64,000 nt of DNA from Ferrimonas balearica (GCF_019802085.1 NZ_JAHVHV010000005.1:124001-188000); one strand, 5' to 3'; shown: positions 43,232 through 52,328, numbered from the stretch's first letter. The notes: generated by a model from the sequence alone, not told the origin. A program made the numbers and translations.

Positions 43232-44149
43232 ATGAGTTTCGATCTTCGTACCTTTTTCAAAGGCATGGCCATGGGGGCTGCGGACGTGGTGCCCGGCGTT
43301 TCCGGGGGCACCATCGCCTTTATCAGTGGCATCTATGACCGCCTGCTGGAGAGCATCCGCCGGGTCAACCCCAGCCTGATTGGCCGCTGGCGCCAGCAGG
43401 GGCTGAAAGCGGCCTGGGCCCACATCGACGGCACCTTCCTGGTCACCCTGCTGGCAGGGATCCTCACCAGCATCCTGACCCTGGCCCGGGTGATCACCTA
43501 CCTGCAGGAACACCACCCGGTGCCCCTGTGGAGCTTCTTCTTTGGCCTTATCCTCATCTCCCTGGTGCACATCGGCCGGGCCATCGAGGGCCACGGGCTG
43601 GGCACGGCGCTGGCGGCGGCGGTCGGTTTCGGGTTTGCCTATCTGATTACGGTGGCCAATCCGCTGGCCCTGGAGGCCACTTACCTGAACTTCCTGTTCG
43701 GCGGCATGCTGGCGATCTGCGCCATGATCCTGCCGGGGATCTCCGGCTCCTTCATCTTGCTGCTGCTGGGGCTCTATGGCCCGGTGCTGGCGGCGGTCAA
43801 GGGGCTGGATCTGACGGTGATCGCCATCTTCGCCTGTGGCTGTGTGCTGGGGCTGCTCACCTTCTCCCATCTGCTGAGCTTCCTGCTGCGCCGCTTTCAC
43901 GGCCTCACCCTGGCCTTTCTCTGTGGCCTGATGCTGGGCACCCTCAACAAGGTGTGGCCCTGGAAGGAGGTGCTCAGTTGGCGCACCAACTCCAGCGGCG
44001 AGCGGGTGCCCCTGCTGGAGCAGGCGGTCTCCCCCTGGCAGTTTGAGCTGCTGACCGGGGCCAGCGCCCAACTGCCCCTGGCGCTGCTGTGTGCCGTGGC
44101 CGGCGTGGCCCTGGTGCTGGGACTGGAGCGTTTCGCCGCCCAGCGCTGA
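43232..44149 (+). CDS. popT: DUF368 polyprenyl-phosphate transporter PopT
   Basis: 305 residues, eight or more membrane helices, with the DUF368 signature FFKGMAMGAADVVPGVSGGTIAF at the N-terminus and its inverted-repeat counterpart MILPGISGSFILLLLG near residue 168. DUF368 proteins were recently shown to recycle undecaprenyl phosphate across the inner membrane; naming rests on this family match. The gene is monocistronic, between two terminators. Confidence 0.9.
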   Translation: MSFDLRTFFKGMAMGAADVVPGVSGGTIAFISGIYDRLLESIRRVNPSLIGRWRQQGLKAAWAHIDGTFLVTLLAGILTSILTLARVITYLQEHHPVPLWSFFFGLILISLVHIGRAIEGHGLGTALAAAVGFGFAYLITVANPLALEATYLNFLFGGMLAICAMILPGISGSFILLLLGLYGPVLAAVKGLDLTVIAIFACGCVLGLLTFSHLLSFLLRRFHGLTLAFLCGLMLGTLNKVWPWKEVLSWRTNSSGERVPLLEQAVSPWQFELLTGASAQLPLALLCAVAGVALVLGLERFAAQR

Positions 44150-44168
44150 ACCCGGTTACCCCGCGATT

Positions 44169-44200
44169 GCCAGGGCGCCTTATGGGCGCCCTGGCTTTTT
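44169..44200 (+). terminator. Intrinsic terminator after popT
   Basis: GCCAGGGCGCC (44169-44179) and GGCGCCCTGGC (44185-44195) form an 11-bp stem followed by five T. It is one of the strongest terminators in the window. Confidence 0.92.
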
Positions 44201-44321
44201 GGTCTTACCAAAACTGCCCCTGTCCGTTACTTGCACCGCCGACTGGGCCAAACCCTCGTTTTCGCACTTTTTCCTGGCGACGAAAAAAACGCTCTTTCCT
44301 ATCGGTGAATAGTCGCGCATT

Positions 44322-44335
44322 TTGACCCAAATCAA
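44322..44335. promoter_or_regulatory. FNR/EtrA-like site upstream of the DUF3360-type gene
   Basis: TTGACCCAAATCAA matches TTGAT-N4-ATCAA at nine of ten defined bases. It lies 222 nt before the gene at 44557. The 407-nt gap (44150-44556) is otherwise AT-richer, with a TATACT -10-like hexamer at 44468-44473 about 90 nt before the ATG, too far from the FNR-like site for a class II arrangement. Confidence 0.5.
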
Positions 44336-44556
44336 GGAACAGAAGTCACACTCATGCAGCAGGGGGTTAAAAAATCCGCATCAACAAAAGCCCACTGGTA
44401 AATTGGTAAGACTTAGGATGTGGATCACGGTATCTGGCTCAAATGCGTTCAGAATATCGCGCAACGCTATACTGTGATGGAATTTGGTTATCGGCTTTCG
44501 AACCGGATCTCATCTGTTGTCCATCAAACCCCTTGTATTGAGGAGTGGTTGTTGCC

Positions 44557-46062
44557 ATGCAAGAGCAGACAACAAAACCCGAAGAGAAGTCCTACCGGGA
44601 GCTGCACCGCCCGGCCAGTGAGTTCGACTCCCGATCCGACTACCTGGATCACGAACTGCAAATCATGAAGCCGCGCCGCTGGGGCCTGAACCTGCCCGGT
44701 CGCGATTTCCGTTTCGAATGGGAAGATCTGGTGCCCGCCCTGGCCGGTACCATCGGCATCATCGCCATGTACTCTGCCGTGGGCATGTCCTGGGCCGAGG
44801 GGCTGTCCCAAGCCTGGGATCACGTTGACCTGGGCCGCGAGTTCGCCATCGAGGTGGCCCGGGTGGAGATGCTGATCCCCGCGCTGCTGTTCTGCATCCT
44901 GGCCTCCGGGTTCTTGAACCCCCGCGCCAACCTGGCCGGCAACCACGGCCCCATGATCCCGCTTATCGGCGCCATCGCCCTGGCCGGCGCCCACCCGCTG
45001 GCCCTGGCCATCCTGCTGGGGGTGTTCGGTTTGCTGCTCAGTGCCTTCAAGGGGGGCTCGAGGCTGGTGAACCTCACCGGCGAGGGGGTGGCCGGGGGCC
45101 TTCTGGTGTTCCTCGGCTTTACCGGCGCCATGAGCCAGATTGGCGACATCCAGCGCTGGGCCACCGGCATCGAGATGGGCCACGTGGGCCTGATTGTGCT
45201 GGCGGTGACCATTGTCCTCTACGCCTTCCTGGCCAAGGTGGGCAAGCGCTGGCTGGCGATCCCCGCCTGTGCCTTTACCGGCCTGGCTACGGCGCTGCTG
45301 CTCGGTGCCGGCTTTGACCTGACCTTCACCACCGAGACCGGGCTGCCCAACCTGAACCCCGTCTACTGGTGGGGCTCCACCGAGCAGGGCTGGATGCTGG
45401 GCCTGCCCAACCTGGAGCACTTTATCGCCTCGCTGCCCTTCGCCATCCTGGCGGTGGCCATGTGGTCGCCGGATTTCCTCGGCCACCGCATCTTCCAGGA
45501 GCTCAACTACCCCCGGGGTACCGACAAGGTGCTGATGGACGTGGACGACACCATGACCACCTGCTCCGTACGCCAGATGGTGGGCACCTCCTTGGGTGGC
45601 TGTAACATCACCTCCTCCTGGGGCACCTACATGATCCCGGCGGCCATCGCCAAGCGGCCCATCCCCGCCGGCGCCATCGTGCTGGGCACCCTGTGCATCA
45701 TCGTCGCCTACCTGGGCTTCCCCATGGACGTGGCGGTGTGGCCGCCGGTGATGCGCATCGCGCTGCTGGTGGGCGTGTTCCTGCCGCTGCTGGAAGCGGG
45801 CATGCAGATGATCAAGGACACCAAGGACTCCCAGGCGGCGGGGATCTGCGTCTTCGCTGCGGCGGTGACCAACCCGGTGCTGGCCTGGGCCCTGACCATG
45901 TTGCTGGACAACAACGGCCTGATTGGCGACAAGGAGCGCCCCAAGCGCCTCTCCAAGCTGGACCGTCTGATCATCCCAGGCTCCGTACTGCTGATCTGTC
46001 TGGCCGCCATGCTGGCGGTGGGCATGCTGGAGCCCCAGTACGGGATTCCGGCCCTGCTGTAA
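44557..46062 (+). CDS. DUF3360-type multi-pass membrane protein, putative anion transporter
   Basis: 501 residues. An 80-residue polar N-terminus (HRPASEFDSRSDYLDHELQ) is followed by about 12 helices; GFLNPRANLAGNHGPMIPLIG near residue 128 and the later TSLGGCNITSSWGTYMIP motif resemble the UraA/SulP-type transporter fold. I assign DUF3360 from memory of Vibrio and Shewanella proteins of this layout; substrate unknown. ATG at 44557 follows AGGAG by 11 nt. A possible FNR-like site upstream suggests control by oxygen. Confidence 0.7.
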   Translation: MQEQTTKPEEKSYRELHRPASEFDSRSDYLDHELQIMKPRRWGLNLPGRDFRFEWEDLVPALAGTIGIIAMYSAVGMSWAEGLSQAWDHVDLGREFAIEVARVEMLIPALLFCILASGFLNPRANLAGNHGPMIPLIGAIALAGAHPLALAILLGVFGLLLSAFKGGSRLVNLTGEGVAGGLLVFLGFTGAMSQIGDIQRWATGIEMGHVGLIVLAVTIVLYAFLAKVGKRWLAIPACAFTGLATALLLGAGFDLTFTTETGLPNLNPVYWWGSTEQGWMLGLPNLEHFIASLPFAILAVAMWSPDFLGHRIFQELNYPRGTDKVLMDVDDTMTTCSVRQMVGTSLGGCNITSSWGTYMIPAAIAKRPIPAGAIVLGTLCIIVAYLGFPMDVAVWPPVMRIALLVGVFLPLLEAGMQMIKDTKDSQAAGICVFAAAVTNPVLAWALTMLLDNNGLIGDKERPKRLSKLDRLIIPGSVLLICLAAMLAVGMLEPQYGIPALL

Positions 46063-46080
46063 CGGCCCGGATGGAAACAA

Positions 46081-46107
46081 AAAGCGCGCCCAAGGGCGCG
46101 CTTTTTT
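46081..46107. terminator. Bidirectional terminator after the DUF3360-type gene
   Basis: AAGCGCGCC (46082-46090) and GGCGCGCTT (46095-46103) with loop CAAG; A run before and six T after. It serves both the plus-strand transporter gene and the convergent ACT-protein gene ending at 46126. Confidence 0.85.
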
Positions 46108-46125
46108 GTGTGTGTCGGTCGGGAG

Positions 46126-46623
46126 TCAGAGCCGCTGCACCATCAGGTGACTGTGCAATCCCTCCAACTCCATCACCACCAGATCCGGATCCAGCTCCGC
46201 GGGCACGCTCAGGGCCAGCTCGGCGGTGAACAGGGTGCCGCCCTCGGCGCTGGCCACCCGGTGGCACTCCATCTGCTCGACGTTGATGCCGTGGCTGGTC
46301 AGCGCCGAGGTGATGTCGTTGATGAGCCCGGGCTGGTCCTTGGCGTCGATCTGCAGCGCCAGGGTGCGGTCCGGTGCCGACCACTCCGGATGGCAGTCGT
46401 GGATCTGCAGGTGCATCCGCGGGGTCTCCATCAGGGCTTCCTGCAACTGCTGCTGCTGGGACTTGGGCACCTCCACCTTGATGATGGCGGCAAACTGCCC
46501 CTCCAGGTTGATCATGCGGCTGTTCAACCACTTGCCCTGGTGCTGGTGGGTGAGGGCCGCCAATTGATTGAGCATGCCGGGGCGATCCGGCCCCATCACG
46601 GTCATCAGGAATAGTGCGGTCAT
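46126..46623 (-). CDS. GcvR-like tandem ACT-domain protein
   Basis: 165 residues with two ACT domains: TALFLMTVMGPDRPGMLNQLAAL at the start and TLALQIDAKDQPGLINDITSAL near residue 88, each with the D-R/Q-P-G ligand turn. It resembles the glycine cleavage system repressor GcvR, which senses glycine and inhibits GcvA. No gcv genes are in the window, so the target is unproven. I chose the ATG at 46623 because AAGGAG lies 8 nt before it; the frame extends 12 codons upstream without homology. Confidence 0.8.
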   Translation of the reverse strand: MTALFLMTVMGPDRPGMLNQLAALTHQHQGKWLNSRMINLEGQFAAIIKVEVPKSQQQQLQEALMETPRMHLQIHDCHPEWSAPDRTLALQIDAKDQPGLINDITSALTSHGINVEQMECHRVASAEGGTLFTAELALSVPAELDPDLVVMELEGLHSHLMVQRL

Positions 46624-46763
46624 GGCCAGGCTCCTTGCTAAGTTGGGGTCGCTTTTCAAGTGTAAACCAGACGCTTAGTCCCGGCCTGATCCCGATCAAA
46701 GGGGTCATGACGCCCGCGGGGGAATGCAGTAGGCTGGGATCGAGTCGACAGCCTGAGGCCACC

Positions 46764-47363
46764 ATGACGAAACCCTTTTCCCAGGCGTGCGAGAACAACC
46801 GCGCGCCCATATTGAGCGTGCTCAAAGCGGCCTTTGCCGACACCCGCCGGGTGCTGGAGATCGGCAGCGGCACCGGCCAGCACGGGGTGCACTTTGCTCC
46901 CCAATTGGACCAGTTGATCTGGCAGATGAGTGACCGGGCGGAGAATCTGCCGGGCATCGAGCAGTGGCGCCGGGAGTGCGGGGTGAGTAACCTGCCGCCG
47001 GCCATCGAACTGGACGTCACCCGGGCCTGGCCCGCGATGGCGGTGGACGGGGTGTTCTCCGCCAACACCGCCCACATCATGGCCTGGCCGGTGGTGGAGG
47101 CGATGATGGCGGGAATTGGCCAGGTGTTGCGACCCGGGGGGTGCTTCTGTCTCTATGGCCCCTTCCATTACGGCGGTCAGCCCACCAGCGCCTCCAATGC
47201 CCGTTTCGACGCTTACCTTCGTTCCGAGGCCCCCCAGATGGGGATCCGCGACATCGAGGCGGTGACGGCCCTGGCCCGGGCCCAGGGCATGACGTTGGAG
47301 GCGGACCACCCTATGCCCGCCAACAATCGTCTGTTGCAGTGGCGCCGGCTCAGTCTGTCTTGA
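46764..47363 (+). CDS. DUF938 SAM-dependent methyltransferase-like protein
   Basis: 199 residues. FSQACENNRAPIL at the N-terminus and VLEIGSGTGQHGVHFA (motif I, SAM binding) near residue 30 define DUF938; LDVTRAW and NTAHIMAWP follow, with GGCFCLYGPFHYGG near 130. Substrate unknown. The ATG lies 150 nt into a longer open frame. The last 14 nt overlap the convergent DUF482 gene. Confidence 0.88.
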   Translation: MTKPFSQACENNRAPILSVLKAAFADTRRVLEIGSGTGQHGVHFAPQLDQLIWQMSDRAENLPGIEQWRRECGVSNLPPAIELDVTRAWPAMAVDGVFSANTAHIMAWPVVEAMMAGIGQVLRPGGCFCLYGPFHYGGQPTSASNARFDAYLRSEAPQMGIRDIEAVTALARAQGMTLEADHPMPANNRLLQWRRLSLS

Positions 47364-48495
47364 AGGGCAGGCGGCTTCGCGCCTCGGCGTGGTAGGGGGC
47401 CAGCGCCGCCCACTCGTCGCGACAGAAGCGGTGGATGGCGGGGGCGAACTCGGGATGACTCACCTGACCGCAGCCGTAGGTGAACACCGGCTCGAAGCCG
47501 CGGGCCAGCTTGTGCTCCCCCTGCACCCCGGGATCGAAGCGGGCCAGGCGGTGGCGCAGGCAGTACTCGATCCCCTGGTAGTAACACAGCTCGAAGTGCA
47601 GGCCATGGATCTCCTCCAGGGCCCCCCAGTAGCGGCCATAGAGGGTGTCGCCCGCCTTGAGGTAGAGCGCCGAGGCCACCACGGCGTCGCCGCGCCGGGC
47701 CACCATCATGACCAGGTGGGGCGTCAGGTGCTGGGCCAGGGCGGTGAAGAACGCCTCGGTCAGGTAACCACCCTGGCCGGTGCGCTTGAGATAGGTGTGG
47801 TGGTAGCAAAGATAGAACCGGCGCCACAGTTCGGGGGGGATCTCGGCGCCCTCGAGCACCTCGACGGTGACCCCCGCCTGGCGCACCCGCTCCCGCTCCT
47901 TGCGCACCATCTTGCGTTTGCGCGCCTTGAAGCGGGCCAGGTAGGCCGCCATGTCGGCATCGCCGCGGTTGATCCACTGGAAGTGCACATCCCGACGCCG
48001 ATACCACCCCTGTTCGGTCATGGCATTGGCCTGCTCGGCGGGACAGAACAGCCACTGCACTCCGGAGGCGCCCAACCGCGCGCACTCCCCCTCCAGATGC
48101 ACTGCCATCGACGCCATGATGGCCCCCTCATCTTCGTCGGGGGCCACCCCCAGTCGGGGGCCGCTCACCGGGGTGTAGGGCACGGCACTGACCAGCTTGG
48201 GGTAGTAGGCCAGGCCATGGCTCTGGTAGGCCCGGGCCCAGGACCAGTCGAACAGGTACTCGCCGTAGGAGTGCTGTTTGAGGTACAGCGGCAGGGCCGC
48301 CACCAGATGCTCGCCCCGGTACACCAGCTGGTGGTGGGGGTGCCAGCCGCTGCGGCCCCCAACGCAACCGGTGGCCTCCAGGGTGTGCAAAAAGCGGTGG
48401 CCGGTGAACAGGCCGCCGCCCAGCAGGGGATCCCACTGGGCGGGCGCAATATCCGCAAGGGTGCTCAGGGTGCGGTGGCGCAGGGGCTCGGCCAT
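47350..48495 (-). CDS. DUF482/GNAT-like protein (FemAB-type peptidoglycan family)
   Basis: 381 residues. The family, often labelled peptidogalycan biosynthesis protein, has a double GNAT fold. WHPHHQLVYRGEHLVAALPLYLKQHSYGEY and WSWARAYQSHGLAYYPKLV lie at the N-terminus, RFKARKRKMVRKERERV near residue 188, and FELCYYQGIEYCLRHRL near 305. Such proteins probably transfer an acyl or aminoacyl group; the substrate is not known. It is downstream of the DUF885 gene by 10 nt and tail-to-tail with DUF938. Confidence 0.85.
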   Translation of the reverse strand: MAEPLRHRTLSTLADIAPAQWDPLLGGGLFTGHRFLHTLEATGCVGGRSGWHPHHQLVYRGEHLVAALPLYLKQHSYGEYLFDWSWARAYQSHGLAYYPKLVSAVPYTPVSGPRLGVAPDEDEGAIMASMAVHLEGECARLGASGVQWLFCPAEQANAMTEQGWYRRRDVHFQWINRGDADMAAYLARFKARKRKMVRKERERVRQAGVTVEVLEGAEIPPELWRRFYLCYHHTYLKRTGQGGYLTEAFFTALAQHLTPHLVMMVARRGDAVVASALYLKAGDTLYGRYWGALEEIHGLHFELCYYQGIEYCLRHRLARFDPGVQGEHKLARGFEPVFTYGCGQVSHPEFAPAIHRFCRDEWAALAPYHAEARSRLPFKTD

Positions 48496-48505
48496 GGGGT
48501 GTGGG

Positions 48506-50203
48506 TCAGATCAGCCCCAGGTGGGCAAAGCGCTCCCGCACCATGGCCACCGGCAGGTTGCCGCTTTCCAGGAAGTGACGGTGGAAGGCGCGGTCCCGGG
48601 CCCGGGGATCCGGCTGCTGCTCGGCCTGGGCGGCGTCGAAGTCCCGTTTCAGGCCCCACACCAGGTGGTTGCCCACCAGGTAGCTCAAGGGGTAACCCCG
48701 CTCCTGGGAGTACCAGTTCAGCTCCCCCTCGACCCGCTCGTCGGTAAAGCCGGTGACCGCCTTGAGCAGCCGACCAGCGTTGACGAAGGGATCCTCGCTG
48801 TCCAGGGTCAGCGGGTAGCCAATCTCCAGGTAGTCGGCGTTGCCGGTCATAAAGTAGAGATCGATGGCGACCCGGGCGCTGATGCGGCTGAGATCCAGCT
48901 TGGCGATAAAGCGGGCCTCGTCGGTCAGCTCCCCCATGTAGCCCAGATCCAGCATGTAATCCTCCAGCATGGTGGCCCAGCCCTCCGCCAGCTCTATGGC
49001 GGGAAAGGCCCGGCGCACCATAGTGGGGTGCAGGGCGGCGGTGGCCAGCTGCAGGTGATGGCCGGGGATCCCCTCGTGCATCATCATTACCGGGATCCCC
49101 AGCTCCGTGTGTTCATCCAGCAGCGCCTCGGAGAGGGTGAGGTAGACCTGGCTGGTCTTGGTCCCCTCCGCCAGGGCCGCCGGCTGCATCATGGCGCCGG
49201 CGGGGATCATCGGGGCCATAAAGGCTGGGGTCTGCATGATGGTCATCGACTGGGCCTCGGGCAGCACAAAGAGATCGTGCTGGCGAACGAAGGCTTCAAT
49301 CTTCTCCGCCTCCCGGTGGTAGCGGTCAATCACCGAGGCCAGTTGGCCCCCCTCCAGCGGCACCGCGTAGCGGCGATGGAGAAAGGCTTGCAGCTCAGCC
49401 ACCGTGGTGTCCGCACCCAACTGGTAGCGCTGCACCAGCGCCCGGTGCAGACTGGCGATCTGGCCCTGGGTGCGGCTGACGAACTGCCGGGTCACCTGGT
49501 GGATCTCATCCAGGCTTAAGCGGACGCCGTTCAGGGCCACCAGGCGCTGGGCCCGCTCCAGGCCGATGGCGAAGCGCTCGGAGCTTGGCAGGGCCTCAAG
49601 CGCCTCGGCGTAATGTGCCATGGCCTTGTTGGCCTGGGCGATGGCCTCGGTCAGGCTGTCCAGGGCCGGGTAATCCGCCTGCACCGCCCAGTGCCGGATG
49701 CTGTCAAACAGCTCCGGCAGCCCCGCCAGGGTCTCGATGTCGATCTGCACCCAGCGGGCCAAAGGCACCGTCAGCTGGGCCAGGTGGCCGTGCAGGTACT
49801 CGGGCACCTGCTTGATCCGGCCCAGGATGTCGTCCAGGCGCTCGCTGTCGGCCCGGTTATCCCGGGTCACCAGCAAAAAGATCCCGGCACTGATGGTCTC
49901 CCCCGCCTTGGGCAGCCGCTGGCGATGGGTGTGGCCATCCACGTCGAGGGTGCCCTCGAAGCGCACCCGCTGGGCCCACAGCCGCATCAGTTGGCGGTCC
50001 TGCTCCTGGTCGAAGCTGAGCGCACCACAGGCGTCCGCCGCGTCCAGCACCGCCTGGGCCTTGGCCATCCACTGCTGATGGCTGGCCTCGCTGGGGTCCG
50101 GCAGGCGGTCCCGCTGCTGGGCCAGCCCCAGCTCGATGCAGGCGTTGGGGCAGTGGCTGATGAAGGCCAGGAAGGCCCGGTTCAGGTCGGCTAAGGGGTC
50201 CAT
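48506..50203 (-). CDS. DUF885 zinc metalloprotease-like protein
   Basis: 565 residues without a signal peptide, so cytoplasmic here. The HEGIPGHH motif near residues 374-381, with a downstream glutamate in LAEGWATMLEDYML, is the putative zinc site of DUF885, a helical family related to carboxypeptidase M32/M3-type folds. The start at 50203 is preceded by GGAG at 11 nt; the frame remains open 30 codons upstream. It is the first gene of a unit with DUF482. The 377-nt upstream gap holds a minus-strand terminator-like hairpin, suggesting attenuation. Confidence 0.85.
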   Translation of the reverse strand: MDPLADLNRAFLAFISHCPNACIELGLAQQRDRLPDPSEASHQQWMAKAQAVLDAADACGALSFDQEQDRQLMRLWAQRVRFEGTLDVDGHTHRQRLPKAGETISAGIFLLVTRDNRADSERLDDILGRIKQVPEYLHGHLAQLTVPLARWVQIDIETLAGLPELFDSIRHWAVQADYPALDSLTEAIAQANKAMAHYAEALEALPSSERFAIGLERAQRLVALNGVRLSLDEIHQVTRQFVSRTQGQIASLHRALVQRYQLGADTTVAELQAFLHRRYAVPLEGGQLASVIDRYHREAEKIEAFVRQHDLFVLPEAQSMTIMQTPAFMAPMIPAGAMMQPAALAEGTKTSQVYLTLSEALLDEHTELGIPVMMMHEGIPGHHLQLATAALHPTMVRRAFPAIELAEGWATMLEDYMLDLGYMGELTDEARFIAKLDLSRISARVAIDLYFMTGNADYLEIGYPLTLDSEDPFVNAGRLLKAVTGFTDERVEGELNWYSQERGYPLSYLVGNHLVWGLKRDFDAAQAEQQPDPRARDRAFHRHFLESGNLPVAMVRERFAHLGLI

Positions 50204-50330
50204 CTGGGGTCGTGCTCCGATGACAAGGGGGGAAGGGCGATGGTGGCACAGCCCGGGTCCGGGGAGCAACCGAACCGGGCCAGTGGATCCCACTGCGTAC
50301 CCGGCCTGGCCCTGTCTTGTGGTGGTGGTG

Positions 50331-50353
50331 AAAAAAGCACCAGGGCGCGGTGC
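50331..50353 (-). terminator. Terminator-like hairpin in the leader of the DUF885 gene
   Basis: On the minus strand GCACC (50353-50349), a 7-nt loop and GGTGC (50341-50337) are followed by six T (50336-50331), 128 nt before the DUF885 start. A TTGCTG / TATGTC promoter pair with 17-nt spacing lies upstream near 50564-50536, and an AGGGCC-CGCA-GGCCCT hairpin follows it. The arrangement reads as either a leader attenuator or a separate small RNA of about 200 nt. Confidence 0.5.
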
Positions 50354-50580
50354 CCATGGCGGTGGGTTTTGTTCAGGTTACCCACAGACTTAGTCCCAGA
50401 AATTGTGGATAATCAGCCAGTAACGTGGGAGTGAGCCGGGAATGTCGCCAGTGGATCCTGCTGAAAACCCGGCCCGTTACGGTGTGGAATAGGGGGCGGT
50501 AAAGGGCCTGCGGGCCCTGTACAGCAAGTGAATGAATAGACATAATTTGCGTTTAACTATGCAGCAATGAGGAGGCGGCT

Positions 50581-51474
50581 TTGAGCCAGAGTGTGGCGAT
50601 CGTGGGGGGCACCCACGGCAATGAATTTTCCGGACTGACCCTGATCCGAGAGTGGGAGAAACGCCCGGAAACCCTGGCTCGGCCCGGACTGGCGGTGCGC
50701 ACCCTTTGGGCCAACCCCCAGGCCCACCAGGCCAATAAGCGCTACCTGGACGCGGATCTCAATCGCCAGTTCGAGCCGGCCCTGCTGGCGGACCCGGAAC
50801 TGACCAACTACGAACAGAGCCGGGCCAAGGTGATCAACGCCCAGCTGGGCCCCAAGGGCCAGAGCCAGACCGATCTGGTGATCGATTTGCACAACACCAC
50901 CAGCAACATGGGGCCAACCCTCATCCTCATCGATAACGGCTTGTGGGAGCGTCAACTGGCGGCCTTCGTCAAGGCGCGGATGCCCGAGGCGGTGATCCTG
51001 CTGGAGGACGCCAAGTCCCCCGCCGAGTGGGGCTACCTGTGCTCCGTGGGCAAACGGGGGGTGATGGTGGAGGTGGGGCCCCAGTCCCAGTCGGTGCTGC
51101 GGGACGATGTCCTGGAGCAGATGGCCACCCTGACCCAGCTGATCCTCGACTTTGCCAGTCTGGCCGCCACCGAACAGCTGCCGGCGCTGGCCCAGTCGGT
51201 GGAGGCGTTTCGCTACCTGGAGACCCTCTACCTGCCGGTGGACGAGGCCGGTGAGCGCACCGCGGTGGTCCATCGCCAGCTGGAGCAGAACGATTTTGCG
51301 CCGCTCAAGCCCGGCGATCCCATCTTCCGTCACTTCGACGGCACCCTGGTGCACTACCAGGGGGAGGAGGTGGTCTATCCCCACTTCATCAACGAGGCCG
51401 CCTACTACGACAGCAACGCGGCCTTCTCTCTGGCCCAGAAGATCCAGCTGTCGGTGGCCGACGGCGGTTACTGA
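50581..51474 (+). CDS. Aspartoacylase
   Basis: 297 residues, like vertebrate aspartoacylase and the bacterial AspA/AstE-type family. AIVGGTHGNEFSG (zinc ligands His and Glu, residues 6-18), LDADLNRQF (substrate-binding Asn-Arg) and DLVIDLHNTTSNMG near residue 100 (third zinc ligand His) are all intact; VEVGPQSQSVL holds the catalytic glutamate. It hydrolyses N-acyl amino acids such as N-acetylaspartate. The start is TTG, chosen because GAGGAGG lies 7 nt upstream and no other start fits the family N-terminus. Overlaps the convergent SGNH gene by 7 nt. Confidence 0.9.
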   Translation: MSQSVAIVGGTHGNEFSGLTLIREWEKRPETLARPGLAVRTLWANPQAHQANKRYLDADLNRQFEPALLADPELTNYEQSRAKVINAQLGPKGQSQTDLVIDLHNTTSNMGPTLILIDNGLWERQLAAFVKARMPEAVILLEDAKSPAEWGYLCSVGKRGVMVEVGPQSQSVLRDDVLEQMATLTQLILDFASLAATEQLPALAQSVEAFRYLETLYLPVDEAGERTAVVHRQLEQNDFAPLKPGDPIFRHFDGTLVHYQGEEVVYPHFINEAAYYDSNAAFSLAQKIQLSVADGGY

Positions 51475-52193
51475 GCCGGGGGCAGAGCCTCTTGGTGGGC
51501 GCGGATCCGCGCCGCGGCCAACTCGGCCCAGTGTCGATGGGTGGGCTCACCGGGGTGGAATCGGTCCGGAGCCAGGTGCTCCAGGGAGAGGGTGTGGCCC
51601 CGGGTCAGATCCAGCAGCCCCAGACCGGGCTGGTCGGCGACCCACTGGCCCAGCAGGCGGTTGAAGTGATCGGCCCGGCGGCCCAAATGGGCGCTTAAGG
51701 GCCAGGGCAGGTCGGGAAAACGGGCCAGGGGCGGCAACTGGGTCAGCAGCAGCAGGCCCGGGGCAAAGCGTTCGCTCAGGGTCTCGACCAGCGCCTGGGT
51801 CTCCCTGAGCCAACGCGCAGCGCTGGTGGCGGAGAGCGCGTCGTTGACTCCCAGGGAGATCAGCACCACGTCAAAGCGGGGGGCGTCGATGGCGCTCAGC
51901 AACTGCTGGGCGTCCTTGGTGGTCAAGCCGCTGCGGGCGTGCAGTTGCCACTGCAGCCCGAACTGGGCTTTGAGCTGCTGAGCCAACTGGCCGGAGAGGG
52001 CCTGGGTCTGGTGCTCGATGCCCACCCCCGCCGCCGCTGAGTCTCCCAGGATCAGCAGCGACAGGGGCGCTCCGGAGCCCAGCTGGCCCAGCCGAGGGCC
52101 CGGGGCTTCCGGCAGCTTTGGGGTGCGAAACCGCACCCACTGGCCCTGGGCCAGCAGTATGGGGGAGAGCACAACAGTCCAAAGATCCAGCAT
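51468..52193 (-). CDS. SGNH/GDSL hydrolase
   Basis: 241 residues. The catalytic serine is in LLILGDSAAAGVG (block I) near residue 50, glycine in ARSGLTTKDAQ, asparagine in LISLGVNDALS (block III) near residue 115, and the Asp-x-x-His pair in DRFHPGEPTHRHWAE near the C-terminus. The N-terminus (LDLWTVVLSPILLAQG) is weakly hydrophobic and may be a membrane anchor. Esterase or lipase activity is expected; substrate unknown. An ATG at 52193 was preferred over upstream in-frame starts lacking homology. Confidence 0.85.
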   Translation of the reverse strand: MLDLWTVVLSPILLAQGQWVRFRTPKLPEAPGPRLGQLGSGAPLSLLILGDSAAAGVGIEHQTQALSGQLAQQLKAQFGLQWQLHARSGLTTKDAQQLLSAIDAPRFDVVLISLGVNDALSATSAARWLRETQALVETLSERFAPGLLLLTQLPPLARFPDLPWPLSAHLGRRADHFNRLLGQWVADQPGLGLLDLTRGHTLSLEHLAPDRFHPGEPTHRHWAELAAARIRAHQEALPPAQ

Positions 52194-52295
52194 CGTCCTT
52201 TGCCATCCTGGTGGGCGTTCTGTGACGCCGTTGTGAGTGAAAGGTTGCGGGCTCAGCATGCCGTCCTGGCGTGCCGCTGGCAAGGGGGGCTGAAC

Positions 52296-52327
52296 AAAAA
52301 AACGCCAGGCACTAGCCTGGCGTTTTT
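52296..52327 (-). terminator. Intrinsic terminator of rhlE
   Basis: On the minus strand AACGCCAGGC, loop TAGT and GCCTGGCGTT form a 10-bp stem, followed by five further T. It begins right after the rhlE stop codon and separates it from the SGNH hydrolase gene. Confidence 0.88.
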
Positions 52328-52328
52328 G

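Noticed and set aside
50331-50353. Similarity of the hairpin to the GcvB small-RNA terminator
   Set aside because: Only the GCACC/GGTGC stem is shared; the GT-rich GcvB seed region is absent.
50379-50412. DnaA-box-like words (TTATCCACA on the minus strand at 50412-50404, TTACCCACA at 50379-50387) as an origin
   Set aside because: Only one perfect box, no AT-rich unwinding region, and no dnaA, gyrB or rep gene nearby; one match per window is expected by chance.
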